The notes under the pieces were generated by a model. That model searched no databases. It was given only the letters and a program-made list of their open reading frames with translations, and was not told where the DNA came from. Below are positions 34,763 through 43,318 of a DNA stretch of 64,000 nucleotides, piece after piece. Source of the DNA: Streptomyces sp. NBC_01669 (lineage in GTDB: Bacteria; Actinomycetota; Actinomycetes; Streptomycetales; Streptomycetaceae); contig NZ_JAPEQG010000001.1 in the NCBI RefSeq assembly GCF_026339735.1, forward strand, positions 1,054,001-1,118,000, given 5' to 3'. How positions within the stretch are numbered: position 1 is the stretch's first letter; each line of letters opens with the position of its first letter. A program made the position numbers and the translations under genes.

Positions 34763-35806
34763 TTAGTAGGTGACGACGATACGGCGGGCGGGCCCGTCGA
34801 CCCGGATGTGCCCGCCGTACGGGATCACCACCTGCGGGTCCGTGTGGCCGAGGTCGACATCGAGGACGGCCATCGTGTCGGGGGCGTACTCGCTCAACGC
34901 GCGCAGGACCGCCTTCCGTTGCTCCGCACGGAACCGGTCCCCCTCCTCGGCGCCGAGCGGCTGTGCGAACGACCAGCACTTGGCCCGCCCCATGATCAGC
35001 GCGGGGAACTGCTGGAGGAGCCCACGCTCTCCCATGCCCCGCAGAATCCTGTAGACCTCGTCGGCAGAGGGCATCTCCTCGGACGTCTCAAGAAAGAGCA
35101 CGCTGCCGGTGTACTCGTCGACCGGCCGGATCTCGCGGTCGGCCATGAGCAGCCACGACAGGATCTCCAGGTTGCCGCCCCAGCCGGTCCCTTCGACGAC
35201 CCGGTCGGCGTTGTGCCAGATCCAGCCGTCGGCGGGTCGCATCTCGGGCTCGGAGTCGAAGGTCCGGGGGTCCTCCCAGCGGCGGTTGACGTGGTCGGTC
35301 TCCTTGGCGGGAGTCAGTTCGTAGGTTCCCCGGGTGAAGAGGGCGGCTCGCAAGGAGTCGGCGGTCAGGGGGTGCATCGCGCCGGGGCGTCCGAGTTCGA
35401 CCATCACCGACCCGCCGTGGTAGCCGACGATGCCCAGGTTCCGGAGGAGGACCAGCAGGTTGGTGTTGTCGCTGTACCCGAAGAACGGCTTGGGGTTGGC
35501 GCGCAGGAGCTCGCGGTCCAGGTGCGGAAGAACGGTGATCTGGTCGTCACCGCCGATGCTGGCGATCACCGCCTTGATCTCGGGGTCGGCGAACGCCGCG
35601 TGGATATCGGCGGCCCGCTCGGCCGGAGTCGATCCCATGGTGCGCGTCGCCGGATACTCCACCACTTCGAGCCCGAACTCCTCGCGGAGTCTGCGTAGCC
35701 CCAACTCGTAGGGCAGGGGCAGGATTCCGGGCAGTCCGGAGGACGGGGAGATGACAGCGACGCGGTCGCCGGGGCGGGGCTTGTCCGGGTAACTGGGTGT
35801 CGTCAT
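34763..35806 (-). CDS. S66-family serine peptidase (LD-carboxypeptidase/MccF-like)
   Basis: A 347-residue cytoplasmic protein. The likely catalytic Ser112 is in FGYSDNTNLL, a Glu candidate lies in GWGGNLEILSWLL, and His321 is in DLGHTDPQVVIP, completing the S66 Ser-Glu-His triad. Family members trim L,D-peptide bonds in peptidoglycan recycling or, as MccF, cleave microcin C-type peptide-nucleotides for immunity. The large segment before the Glu and the GHTDP form lean towards the MccF branch. No microcin biosynthesis gene is nearby. It is transcribed alone. Confidence 0.83.
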   Translation of the reverse strand: MTTPSYPDKPRPGDRVAVISPSSGLPGILPLPYELGLRRLREEFGLEVVEYPATRTMGSTPAERAADIHAAFADPEIKAVIASIGGDDQITVLPHLDRELLRANPKPFFGYSDNTNLLVLLRNLGIVGYHGGSVMVELGRPGAMHPLTADSLRAALFTRGTYELTPAKETDHVNRRWEDPRTFDSEPEMRPADGWIWHNADRVVEGTGWGGNLEILSWLLMADREIRPVDEYTGSVLFLETSEEMPSADEVYRILRGMGERGLLQQFPALIMGRAKCWSFAQPLGAEEGDRFRAEQRKAVLRALSEYAPDTMAVLDVDLGHTDPQVVIPYGGHIRVDGPARRIVVTY

Positions 35807-35854
35807 CCGGCGAGCGTAGGACCAGCCCGTTCCCGGTGTCAGCCGGGTTTCGGC

Positions 35855-36637
35855 TCAGTCGGCGAACGAGCCGTGGCGGCCCGCACCGCCTCCGAACCGG
35901 TCGGCACCGGCCTTGGTCTCACCCGCGGTCAGCGGAACCAGTCCGTGCCGGTACTCGGCCGCCAGCGCGTCCGGCTCGCTCAGGCCGTGCTGCTCACGCA
36001 CGGAGAGCCGGTCGTGACGCATGCACAGTTGAGGGAACGCGGCGATCTCCCGGGCGAGTTGCTCCGCCGCGTGGCGCGCCTGACCGGTCGGCACGAGCCG
36101 GTTGGCGAGCCCGATGTCATACGCCTCCGCCGCCGGGACCGGGCGGCCGGTGAGGATCATGTCCATGGCGCGGCTCTCCCCGATCAGGCGCGGCAGGCGC
36201 ACCGTACCGCCGTCCACCAGGGGAACGCCCCAGCGGCGGCAGAAGACACCGAAGACCGCGTCCTCCTCGGCGACCCGCAGATCGCACCAGACGGCGAGTT
36301 CCAGGCCGCCGGCCACCGCATGGCCGGAGACCGCGGCGATGACGGGTTTGCCTAGCCTCATCCGGGTGGGGCCCATCGGCCCGTCCCCGTCGGCGAGGAC
36401 CTTGTTCCCACGTTCCGTACCGATTCCCTTGAGGTCGGCTCCGGCGCAGAAGGTGCCGCCCTCGCCCCACAGCACGGCGACAGATGCGTCCGGGTCGGAC
36501 TCGAACGTCCGGAAGGCGTCCGCGAGTTGATCTGCGGTCGGCCCGTCGACGGCATTGCGGACCGCGGGGCGGCTGAGGATCACCGTGAAGACGGGGCCGT
36601 CGCGCTCGATCCGTACGGCGGGGTGTCCGGTCGTCAT
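35855..36637 (-). CDS. Enoyl-CoA hydratase/isomerase family protein
   Basis: A 260-residue crotonase-fold protein from the ATG at 36637, which overlaps the upstream ligase gene by 4 bases. The oxyanion-hole segments are GTFCAGADLKGI and SGHAVAGGLELAVWCDLRVAEEDAVFGV, and the trimerisation region GLANRLVP follows. It is likely to act on an acyl-CoA made by a ligase, but its ligase partner here is truncated, so the pathway may no longer run. The long frame upstream of 36637 overlaps the ligase gene and is not used. Confidence 0.85.
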   Translation of the reverse strand: MTTGHPAVRIERDGPVFTVILSRPAVRNAVDGPTADQLADAFRTFESDPDASVAVLWGEGGTFCAGADLKGIGTERGNKVLADGDGPMGPTRMRLGKPVIAAVSGHAVAGGLELAVWCDLRVAEEDAVFGVFCRRWGVPLVDGGTVRLPRLIGESRAMDMILTGRPVPAAEAYDIGLANRLVPTGQARHAAEQLAREIAAFPQLCMRHDRLSVREQHGLSEPDALAAEYRHGLVPLTAGETKAGADRFGGGAGRHGSFAD

Positions 36638-37431
36638 TTTCCCTCCCACAGGGGGTCGCGCAGGGCCCGGCGGAGGATCTTTCCGACCGGCGAGTAGGGG
36701 ATGGTCTCGACGAAGTGCACGGTCTTGGGCACCTTGTAGCCGGCCAGCCGGGCGCGCACATGGTCGCGCAGGGCCGCTTCGGAGACCGCGGCCCCGGGTC
36801 GCAGCGTGACGAAGGCGGTGACGGCCTCGACCCAGGTGACGTCGGGGGCACCGACGACGGCGCACTGCGCGACCGCGGGGTGGCTCGCGAGGGCGTCCTC
36901 CACCTCACGCGGGTAGACGTTGTAGCCGCCCGTGATGATCATGTCGCTGCTGCGGTCGACGAGGTGCAGATAGCCGCGGTCGTCGAAGCGTCCGAGATCG
37001 CGGGTGCGGATCCAGCCGTCGTCGGTGAGGCTCGCGGCGGTCAGCTCGGGGGCGTTGTAGTACCCGGCCATGGTGAACGGGGCCTTGACCCGGACCTCGC
37101 CGATCGCGCCGGGCGCCACGGGGGCGCCGTCCTCGTCGGTGAGGACCAGCTGCGCGTCGACCGCCGGATGCCCGGCGGCACCGAGCAGTTCGCCGCCCTC
37201 GGCGTGGTCGTCCTTGTCCAGCACGGTGAGACACAGCGGCGCCTCGGTCTGGCCGAAGTACTGGACGAACCTGGGGCCCCAGGCGTCCAGTGAGTGCTCG
37301 ATGAGCGGGCGCGGCATCGGGCTGGCCCCGTAGACGACGGTGGACAGCCGGGCGAGGTCCGCGCGTTCGGCCCGCCCGTCGGCGAAGAGCATGCCGAGGG
37401 CACCGCGGCGAACCAGGTCTACGGCAAGCAT
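36634..37431 (-). pseudogene. Acyl-CoA synthetase lacking its N-terminal half
   Basis: From an ATG at 37431 there are 265 codons that match the C-terminal portion of AMP-dependent acyl-CoA ligases. They start exactly at the VPAML motif and continue through STVVYGASPMPRPLI, YFGQTEAPLC, GWIRTRDLGRFDDRGYLHLVDRSSDMIITGG and the closing PYSPVGKILRR. The N-terminal domain with the phosphate-binding Ser/Thr/Gly loop is missing: upstream sequence in this frame is unrelated and runs straight into the operator of the divergent TetR gene. Adenylation is probably not possible, so I call it a pseudogene, although the remaining frame is intact. Confidence 0.8.
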
Positions 37432-37454
37432 GGCCGGGACAATAGACCCACCAC

Positions 37455-37476
37455 ATACAGTCCGTCCAGACTGTAT
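37455..37476. promoter_or_regulatory. TetR-type operator between ligase remnant and TetR gene
   Basis: ATACAGTC (37455-37462) and GACTGTAT (37469-37476) are perfect inverted 8-bp arms with a 6-bp spacer, the size and symmetry of TetR-family operators. The site lies 33 bp before the TetR gene start and 23 bp before the truncated ligase start. Confidence 0.8.
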
Positions 37477-37509
37477 ATGACGGATCAGGCGTGCCGTACG
37501 CTCGCCGAC

Positions 37510-38100
37510 ATGCCCGCTCCGCGCCGTACCCAGCAACAACGCCGGGAGGAGACCCGGCTCAGGCTCCTCGACGCCACGATCGGCTGTCTGGTCGAGTACG
37601 GCTTCGCCGGCACAACGACCCAACGCGTGCAGGAGCGGGCCGGGGTCTCCCGCGGCGCGCTGCTGCACCACTTCGCCTCGAAGGCTGATCTGCTGGCGGC
37701 CGCGACACATCACGTCGCCGAATTGCGGCTCGCGCATATCCGTACGGAGACGGAGGGCGGCCCGCACGACCGCGAGAAGGGGCTCGCGCTGCTCCGCGCC
37801 GCGATGTCGGGCCCGCACTTCCTTGCCGGTCTGGAACTGTGGCTGGCGGCCCGCACCGACCCCGATCTCAGAGCGGCGCTGCTTCCGGCCGAGCGGCAAG
37901 TGGGCGCGGCCCAGCGTGCGGTGATGGCCGCCGTCCTCGGCCCGGAGACAGCGGCGCGCGAGGACTTCGCGCTGCTCTGCGAGTCGCTACTGGTCCTTCA
38001 CCGCGGCCTCGCCCTCACCGGTGTGCTGCGCGAGGACCCCACGATCGACGACGCGTTGCTGCAGCTGTGGGCGGACCGGTTCCTGGGAATTCAGCCCTGA
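37510..38100 (+). CDS. TetR-family transcriptional regulator
   Basis: A 196-residue protein. The N-terminal helix-turn-helix (residues about 10-60) reads TRLRLLDATIGCLVEYGFAGTTTQRVQERAGVSRGALLHHFASKADLL, typical of TetR. The rest is an all-helical ligand domain. It probably represses the divergent acyl-CoA ligase/enoyl-CoA hydratase genes through the palindrome at 37455. An ATG at 37477 abuts the operator and would add 11 residues; 37510 is preferred. The ligase it once controlled is now broken. It ends in a 10-bp overlap with the convergent GNAT gene. Confidence 0.87.
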   Translation: MPAPRRTQQQRREETRLRLLDATIGCLVEYGFAGTTTQRVQERAGVSRGALLHHFASKADLLAAATHHVAELRLAHIRTETEGGPHDREKGLALLRAAMSGPHFLAGLELWLAARTDPDLRAALLPAERQVGAAQRAVMAAVLGPETAAREDFALLCESLLVLHRGLALTGVLREDPTIDDALLQLWADRFLGIQP

Positions 38101-38624
38101 GGCGGCGCGCTCCGCAGATCGTGGACATACCAGTTGAACAAGGCCCCGTCAGCCTCCGGCACCTGCTTGACACAGGTGAAGCCCGCCCGCCGGGCGACCG
38201 CCACCGACGCACCGTTCTCCGGGTCCACCTTGATCACTCCCTGCGTCGCACCGGCGGCCGCCGCGTATCCACGGACCAGGGCGACGGCGCGTGTCGCCAG
38301 GCCCTGGCCGCGCCAGTCCGGATAGAGGCCGTAGGCGATGTTGACCTGCCCGGGCGCCAGGCCCGCCATGTCGAACCGCAGGTCGATGCTGCCTGCCAGC
38401 ACCTTCCGGCTGCCCGCCCGTATCCCGAAGGCACGCAAGGGTCCGTCGACGGCCCACTGTTCCATGCAGTGCTCAACGTACTTCTCGACACCGGCCCGGG
38501 TGCCGGGACCGCCGCTGAGCCAGCGCACCAACTGGTCGTCCTCGCCCGCCAGATGGGCGTCGACATCGTCCGGGCACAGGGGTGACAGGGTGACGAAACC
38601 GTCCGACAGTTCCACGTCTCGCAT
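38091..38624 (-). CDS. GNAT-family N-acetyltransferase
   Basis: A 177-residue RimJ/RimL-like acetyltransferase. NIAYGLYPDWRGQGLATRAVALVRGYA contains the acetyl-CoA pyrophosphate-binding RGQGLA motif, and VDPENGASVAVARRAGFTCV is the usual C-terminal substrate segment. It uses acetyl-CoA to acylate an amine, possibly a protein N-terminus or an antibiotic; sequence gives no more. The ATG at 38624 matches the usual family start. Confidence 0.85.
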   Translation of the reverse strand: MRDVELSDGFVTLSPLCPDDVDAHLAGEDDQLVRWLSGGPGTRAGVEKYVEHCMEQWAVDGPLRAFGIRAGSRKVLAGSIDLRFDMAGLAPGQVNIAYGLYPDWRGQGLATRAVALVRGYAAAAGATQGVIKVDPENGASVAVARRAGFTCVKQVPEADGALFNWYVHDLRSAPPQG

Positions 38625-38677
38625 GGCTTGACCCTCGGCTTCCCGGCGCCCTGATGCAATCGAATATCGCGACGCAC

Positions 38678-38719
38678 CGGCGGAGGCCGAACCTCGCGTC
38701 GGGATCAGGCCTCCGCCGG
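38678..38719 (-). terminator. Hairpin downstream of aldolase remnant
   Basis: CCGGCGGAGGCC (38678-38689) pairs with GGCCTCCGCCGG (38708-38719) over an 18-nt loop, 20 bp past the remnant's stop. It is probably the original terminator of the lost aldolase operon. Confidence 0.6.
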
Positions 38720-38738
38720 GTGTCCCCGCCCGGCGCGG

Positions 38739-38876
38739 TCAGCTCGCCGTTCCGGCCTTCAGGTCGAGGGCGATGTCGGTGATCATGTCCTCCTGGCCGC
38801 CGACCATCTTGCGGCGGCCGGCCTCCACGAGTACGGCCCGGGTGTCGAGACCGTAACGGGCCGCTGCGTTCTCGGC
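38739..38876 (-). pseudogene. C-terminal tail of 4-hydroxy-2-oxovalerate aldolase
   Basis: Forty-five codons before the stop read [20 protein letters not shown] then [19 protein letters not shown], a clear match to the C-terminus of the DmpG/BphI/MhpE class of aldolase in aromatic meta-cleavage pathways. The rest of the gene and its acetaldehyde dehydrogenase partner are absent. Upstream, the frame passes without interruption into a piece of an IS110 transposase, so an insertion and deletion removed the 5' part. Confidence 0.8.
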
Positions 38877-39150
38877 GCTCTTCGGGGTCGCGGTGACGGT
38901 CCCGGCCAGCACAGCGCGGGCGGCATTCTCCGCGTCGATGGGGTCGGACTTGCCTCGCTGGCGGCGCACGCGCCGGTCCGGCAGGTTGACCTCGACCAGC
39001 CAGTGACCGTGCCTGCGCAGATGGAATGCGAGCCCGACGCCGTAGGAGCCGGTGCCCTCAACACCGAACGCGAGGACATGGCCGAACCGCCTTGCCCATG
39101 AGTCGAGTTGTTCGTAGACGGGACCCTTGACACCCGCAAGCGGTCATGTG
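38877..39150 (-). mobile_element. IS110-family transposase fragment
   Basis: In the frame that joins the aldolase tail, the minus strand encodes a segment with [37 protein letters not shown] and [20 protein letters not shown]. This is the N-terminal RuvC-like DEDD domain of IS110 transposases (Glu in VEGTGSYG, Asp in KSDPIDA). The start of the protein and the whole C-terminal Tnp_20 domain are missing. It ends at TATPKS, where aldolase sequence begins. Confidence 0.82.
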
Positions 39151-39191
39151 GATGATTCACATCAACTTGACTAGATGTTGGGAACTTCCAC

Positions 39192-40139
39192 ATGAATGAA
39201 GAAGGCGTTCCCCCAGACGACTCCACCGCTGGCGTCCTGGTTCGGCTGCGCGGACTGCTGCCCTCGCTGTCGGTGAAGGAGCGGGCGATCGGGGACGTGG
39301 TGCTGAAGGATCCAGCCGGGGTGGCGCAGCTGAGCATCTCTCAGGTCGCCCAGCGGGCCGGGGTCTCGGACACCTCCGTGACCCGGTTCTGCCGCCGGCT
39401 GGGGCTCACCGGCTACCCCGAGCTGCGGCTGGGGCTTGCTGCGGCGGTGCAGCACGCGCACTCCGGGTGGCGGCTGCGTGTCGGCATGCAGGGCAATATC
39501 GAGCACGACGACACAGCCGCCGAGGTTGTGGTGAAGATGGCGCACGCGGACGCCGGCGCCATTCAGGACAGTGTGGAGCAGCTCGATACCTCAGCGTTGG
39601 ACGCGGCGAGTCGGCTGCTTGCCCGAGCCCGGCGGATCGAGGTGTATGGCGTCGGGTCGAGCGCACTCGTGGCGGCGGACTTGGAGTACAAGCTGCAGCA
39701 TCTGGGCCTGCTCTGCTCAGCGTTTTGCGATGTGCACCGTGCCCTGATGAATGCGGCCCATCTGCGGCCTGGCGATGTCGCCGTCGGTATTTCGCACTCC
39801 GGCCGCACCCGGGAGACCCTCGATCCGCTGCGCGAGGCGGCCCTGCACGGTGCGACGACCCTCGCGCTGACCAACGACGGTGGATCCCCTATCACCGAGC
39901 TGGCCGATCTGGTGCTGTGCTCTGCAGGACGGGAGGCCCCTTTCCGCACCGGGGCCACGGTCAGCCGCATCGGCCAACTGTTCGTCGTGGACTGCCTGTA
40001 TGTGCGCCTGGCCCAGGCCAAAGGCCGTGATGCCGCCAACTCCGCGCTGAGCCACGCCTACCGCGCGGTGGAGCGGCACCGGACCGTACCCCACGGCGAG
40101 GACGGCACCAGCGAAGGAAAAGAACCACCATGCCCGTAA
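39192..40139 (+). CDS. RpiR/MurR-family transcriptional regulator
   Basis: A 315-residue protein. Residues 10-80 form the HTH_6 domain (LSVKERAIGDVVLKDPAGVAQLSISQVAQRAGVSDTSVTRFCRRLG). Residues about 130-270 are a SIS sugar-phosphate-binding domain, with VYGVGSSALVAADLEYKL and VAVGISHSGRTRETL. It overlaps the start of a murQ-like remnant and lies upstream of a GH84 hexosaminidase gene, so it probably responds to MurNAc-6-P or GlcNAc-type sugar phosphates. ATGTG (39145-39149) and CACAT (39157-39161), with a further CCACAT just before the start, are possible operator half-sites. Confidence 0.87.
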   Translation: MNEEGVPPDDSTAGVLVRLRGLLPSLSVKERAIGDVVLKDPAGVAQLSISQVAQRAGVSDTSVTRFCRRLGLTGYPELRLGLAAAVQHAHSGWRLRVGMQGNIEHDDTAAEVVVKMAHADAGAIQDSVEQLDTSALDAASRLLARARRIEVYGVGSSALVAADLEYKLQHLGLLCSAFCDVHRALMNAAHLRPGDVAVGISHSGRTRETLDPLREAALHGATTLALTNDGGSPITELADLVLCSAGREAPFRTGATVSRIGQLFVVDCLYVRLAQAKGRDAANSALSHAYRAVERHRTVPHGEDGTSEGKEPPCP

Positions 40140-40330
40140 GGGAGAGTGCCCCGCCGCCCCTGGCTGAGTCGCGCTACCCGGCGACGCACGATCTGGACGA
40201 GCTGAGCGTTCCCCAACTCGTCGACCGGATCGCGGACCAGGACCTGCAGGCGCTGCAAGCCGTACGCGCCGCCCGCGGGGAGGTCGCCCACCTGATGGCC
40301 CTGGGCGTGGGCGTCCTGCGCGACGGCGGA
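40130..40330 (+). pseudogene. N-terminal fragment of MurNAc-6-phosphate etherase (murQ-like)
   Basis: Starting 10 bases before the regulator stop, about 67 codons read like the N-terminus of MurQ: SRYPATHDLDELSVPQLVDRI, ADQDLQALQAVRAARGEVAH and VGVLRDGG. The sugar-phosphate isomerase domain that should follow (GAGTSGRL) is absent. At about 40328 the sequence switches to the tail of a sugar transporter in another frame. Loss of the catalytic part means no etherase is made. Confidence 0.78.
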
Positions 40331-40580
40331 CTTCGCGATCAACAACGTCATCGCGCAGTCCTTCTTGACGATCCTACAGGTAGCCGGCGGGACCGCGACC
40401 TTCATCGGCCTCCTCGTGGTGACGGCGTTGGCCTGGCTGTTCATGTGGAGGATGGCCCAGGAGACCAAGGGGCGTCCGCTCGATGCCATCAAGGACTACT
40501 GGGAGAACGGCGGGTCCTGGCCCGCCAGCACCTCCGAAGCGGAGGCCGCCACGGACACCCCGGCGACGCCGTCGCACTGA
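40329..40580 (+). pseudogene. C-terminal fragment of an MFS sugar porter
   Basis: From about 40329 this frame reads FAINNVIAQSFLTILQ, then VAGGTATFIGLLVVTALAWL, then FMWRMAQETKGRPLDAIKDY and a stop at 40580. This is the last transmembrane pair and the PET(K/R)G-type signature of sugar-porter MFS proteins. Everything before helix 11 is missing. It is joined to the murQ head by a deletion, implying an original order of murR, murQ, porter and hexosaminidase. A short N-terminally truncated membrane peptide could in principle still be translated. Confidence 0.78.
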
Positions 40581-40617
40581 TTCCGGCAACACTCGTCCGC
40601 CACACATGGGAGTTGAC

Positions 40618-42525
40618 ATGAGATTCGACACAATAAGGCAAATATCCGGACGCGCGGCAGCAGTTGTAGTCGCCACGGGTGTGGTGGCGGGTTTGGTAAC
40701 GGGGTCGGGTGGTGCGGCGGCTGCGCGGGAGCAGGAGCAGAGGGTGCGGGCTCCCGTGGTCTCGCCGACGCCGCAGCAGGAGACGGTGGCCGACACGTTC
40801 CGGGCGCCGGAGCGGGCCGTCGTCGTGCAGGACGCGGGCAGTGACCCGCAGGCCGTGAAAGCGGCGGTGGCGGCGCTGCGGGCGGCCGGGGTGCGGCGGG
40901 TGGAGACGGCCGGCTCGGCGCGGCCCGGCGCCTATCCGGTGTACGTCGACATGGCCTCGCCCTCCCGCGTCGCACCCGGCGCCGAAGGACCCGACGGGCT
41001 CGCGCCCGGAGGCTATGTGCTGGCCGTGACGGGGCGCGGCGCGGTACTAGACGGGGTGGACGCGGCCGGGACTTACTACGCGGCCGAGTCGCTGCGGCAG
41101 GTGTTCAAGAGGGACGGCGGCCGGGAGATCACGGGCGCGGTGGTGCGGGACTGGCCGGACTTCGCGACGCGCGGCGGGCAGGAGTCGTTCTACGGCGCGA
41201 AGTGGAGTTACGAGGACGAGCTCCGCGAGATCGAGTTCCTCGGCGCGCACAAGCAGAACACGTTCCTCTACCACCCGCGCATCGGGGATCCGCACAACGC
41301 GGGCGCGCAGTGGCGCGAGCCGTACGAAGGTGACCGGCTCGCCGAGCTGACGACGATCGTCGAGGAGGCGCGGGCGCGCCACATCCGGTTCATCTACCGC
41401 CTCGGCCCCGAGGCGCCGACGGCCCCCGGTCACGGCATCTGCCACACGTCCGAGGACGACCTCGCCAAGGTGCTCGCCCGCTTCCAGCAGCTGTACGACA
41501 TCGGCGTACGGGATCTCTCCCTCGGCTGGGACGACGTGGGCAACAGGTTCGACTGCGCGGCGGACACGGCGAAGTTCGGCTCGGACGCAAGCCCGAAGGC
41601 GGCGGCTCAGGCGTATGTCACGAACTACGTCTATGACCACTTCGTCAAGACGCACCCCGGTACGCGGCTGATCACCATCCCGACCGAGTACTGGGGCGCG
41701 ACCGCGTCGGCGTACAAGAAGCGCTACGACGCCCTGGTGGCGAGGGACACGTCGGTCTACTGGACCGGGCCCGCGGTCGTCTCCCCCGTCATCACGAACG
41801 CCCAGGCCGTCGCCGCCAAGGCCGCCTACGGCAACCGCAACATGCTGATCTTCGACAACTACCCCGTGAACGACTACGCGCCCAACCGCCTGCACCTGGG
41901 CCCACTCACGGACCGGGATCCGGCACTCGCGGGCACGGTCGAAGGGCTGACGACCAATCAGATGAACCAGGCCGCACCGTCGCTGATCGCCCTGTTCACG
42001 TCGGCCGACTTCACCTGGAACAGCGGCGCATACGACCCCGAGGACTCCTGGGACCGTGCGCTGCGGGAGCTGGGTGGGGCGGCGTACCCGGCGCTGAAGG
42101 TGTTCGCCGAGAACTCGCGCAGCGGGCCGCTGACGTCCACGAAGGATGCCGCGCGGCTGCGCGGTCTCACGGCGGCGCTGTGGACGGCGTGGGACGAGAA
42201 GGGCGACGTGAGCGGACCCGCCGCTCAACTCGACGCGTATTTCGGGGAGATGGAGCGGGCTCCGGAGATCCTGCGCGCCGGCATGCACGATGACGCGTTC
42301 GTGACCGAGGCCGGTCCGTGGCTGAACAAGCTGACGGCGTACGGGAAGGCGGGCGACGCGGCGGTCCGGCTGCTGCTCGCGGTGGCCTGGGGCGAGTCCA
42401 CGGACGCGCTGGCGGACGAGGTACGCGCGCAACGGGCCGCGGCCGCCGCCCTGCCGCAGCAGCTGACCGGGGGCGCGATGGACGGCTTCCTGTCGCGGGC
42501 CTTGGCGGCGGCCTCGACGAGCTGA
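40618..42525 (+). CDS. Secreted GH84 beta-N-acetylglucosaminidase
   Basis: A 635-residue exported protein. After a signal peptide (about residues 1-36, ending AAAAREQ) comes an N-terminal alpha/beta domain (50-180), then the GH84 barrel: VVRDWPDFATRGGQESFYG, KQNTFLYHP and the catalytic pair Asp305-Asp306 in LSLGWDDVG, with TEYWGATASAYKKRY and IFDNYPVNDY further along. It removes terminal GlcNAc from polysaccharide or glycoprotein. The ATG at 40618 is preferred over 40606 because GGGAG lies 5-10 bases ahead. Its place behind murR/murQ remnants suggests amino-sugar scavenging. Confidence 0.87.
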   Translation: MRFDTIRQISGRAAAVVVATGVVAGLVTGSGGAAAAREQEQRVRAPVVSPTPQQETVADTFRAPERAVVVQDAGSDPQAVKAAVAALRAAGVRRVETAGSARPGAYPVYVDMASPSRVAPGAEGPDGLAPGGYVLAVTGRGAVLDGVDAAGTYYAAESLRQVFKRDGGREITGAVVRDWPDFATRGGQESFYGAKWSYEDELREIEFLGAHKQNTFLYHPRIGDPHNAGAQWREPYEGDRLAELTTIVEEARARHIRFIYRLGPEAPTAPGHGICHTSEDDLAKVLARFQQLYDIGVRDLSLGWDDVGNRFDCAADTAKFGSDASPKAAAQAYVTNYVYDHFVKTHPGTRLITIPTEYWGATASAYKKRYDALVARDTSVYWTGPAVVSPVITNAQAVAAKAAYGNRNMLIFDNYPVNDYAPNRLHLGPLTDRDPALAGTVEGLTTNQMNQAAPSLIALFTSADFTWNSGAYDPEDSWDRALRELGGAAYPALKVFAENSRSGPLTSTKDAARLRGLTAALWTAWDEKGDVSGPAAQLDAYFGEMERAPEILRAGMHDDAFVTEAGPWLNKLTAYGKAGDAAVRLLLAVAWGESTDALADEVRAQRAAAAALPQQLTGGAMDGFLSRALAAASTS

Positions 42526-43051
42526 GCGCAACATGTGTGCGCGGTGAGGGAGTTCAGCGGGTCATCCCAGCGCGCACAGCATGTTTGACAGTCCTCCGTC
42601 TCTGGCGGAACTACGCCACCCTCTGTCCGCGATTCGATGTTGGCTTCCTGTGGCCCGCAGTTCAGCACCACCAACATGGGTCATCGCAGTTACCCCCGCG
42701 CGCCACCCAATCCCCGCGGCGGTCAGGCATCTGCGTGCCGTCGTTCCCCTCAGAGACCGGTCCTTACGTTGCGACGGTCACGACCCGCTGGAACATCCAG
42801 GTTCCCGGCGCTCCACCGTTTATCGCACCGTCCCGAGCGGACATCGGCGGCGCCGCTCGGATTGTTGTGTCGGGTTTCTGCCATGGAAGAAATCCGCCAC
42901 TGACAATCGGTTGACCCATCCCCGTGTCGAGCTCAACCATCTACCCAATGCGGTGAGGATTGCCTTTGCCGCGAGAATGAGGAGGCACTTATGCATCCCC
43001 CGCCATATTCAAGGTGAACCCGAAAGAACGGCATCTCACGAGGCCTGGGCG
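42526..43051. other. Intergenic stretch after the GH84 gene
   Basis: No frame here gives a convincing protein. A GAGGAGG at about 42979-42985 precedes an ATG with only 8 codons, which is likely fortuitous. Around 42890-43010 the sequence is relatively AT-rich, and it may once have been the promoter of the secreted-protein relic that follows. Confidence 0.4.
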
Positions 43052-43318
43052 ATGAGGCATTTCGGGCGACGGTTGGTCGCCGCGGCCGCCGGCATCACCG
43101 CCCTCGGGGTGGCCCTGTCGACCACCTCGGCGAATGCCGCCAGCCCAGCCCCCCGCCCCGTCTGCCCCTACCGCCCTCAACCTGACCGCGGCCACGATGG
43201 CACGGGCGCCGGCGACGCGGTCCTCGCCGGCATGGAGTGGGGTGCCAAGGTGGTGAATTACCGGCGGCGCCCCGCGAACTGCGGTTCGCCGCCGACCAGA
43301 ACGGTGGCCAGAGACTGA
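43052..43318 (+). pseudogene. Relic of a secreted protein, probably subtilisin-type protease
   Basis: The first 27 or so codons form a good signal peptide (RHFGRRLVAAAAGITALGVA, then STTSANAAS). After it the sequence is broken. HDGTGAGDAVLAGMEWGAKVVN resembles the SDVIAGMEWAA-AKVVNMSLG region of S8 proteases, with the catalytic domain otherwise gone. The frame ends at 43318. I see a short secreted-protein remnant with confidence; the protease assignment is weaker. The stretch 43319-43522 contains no gene I can support. Confidence 0.5.

Noticed and set aside
42979..43017. GAGGAGG followed by an ATG as a small gene start
   Set aside because: The frame is only 8 codons and precedes a decayed region. 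It is more likely to be a chance ribosome-binding-like sequence or leftover leader.
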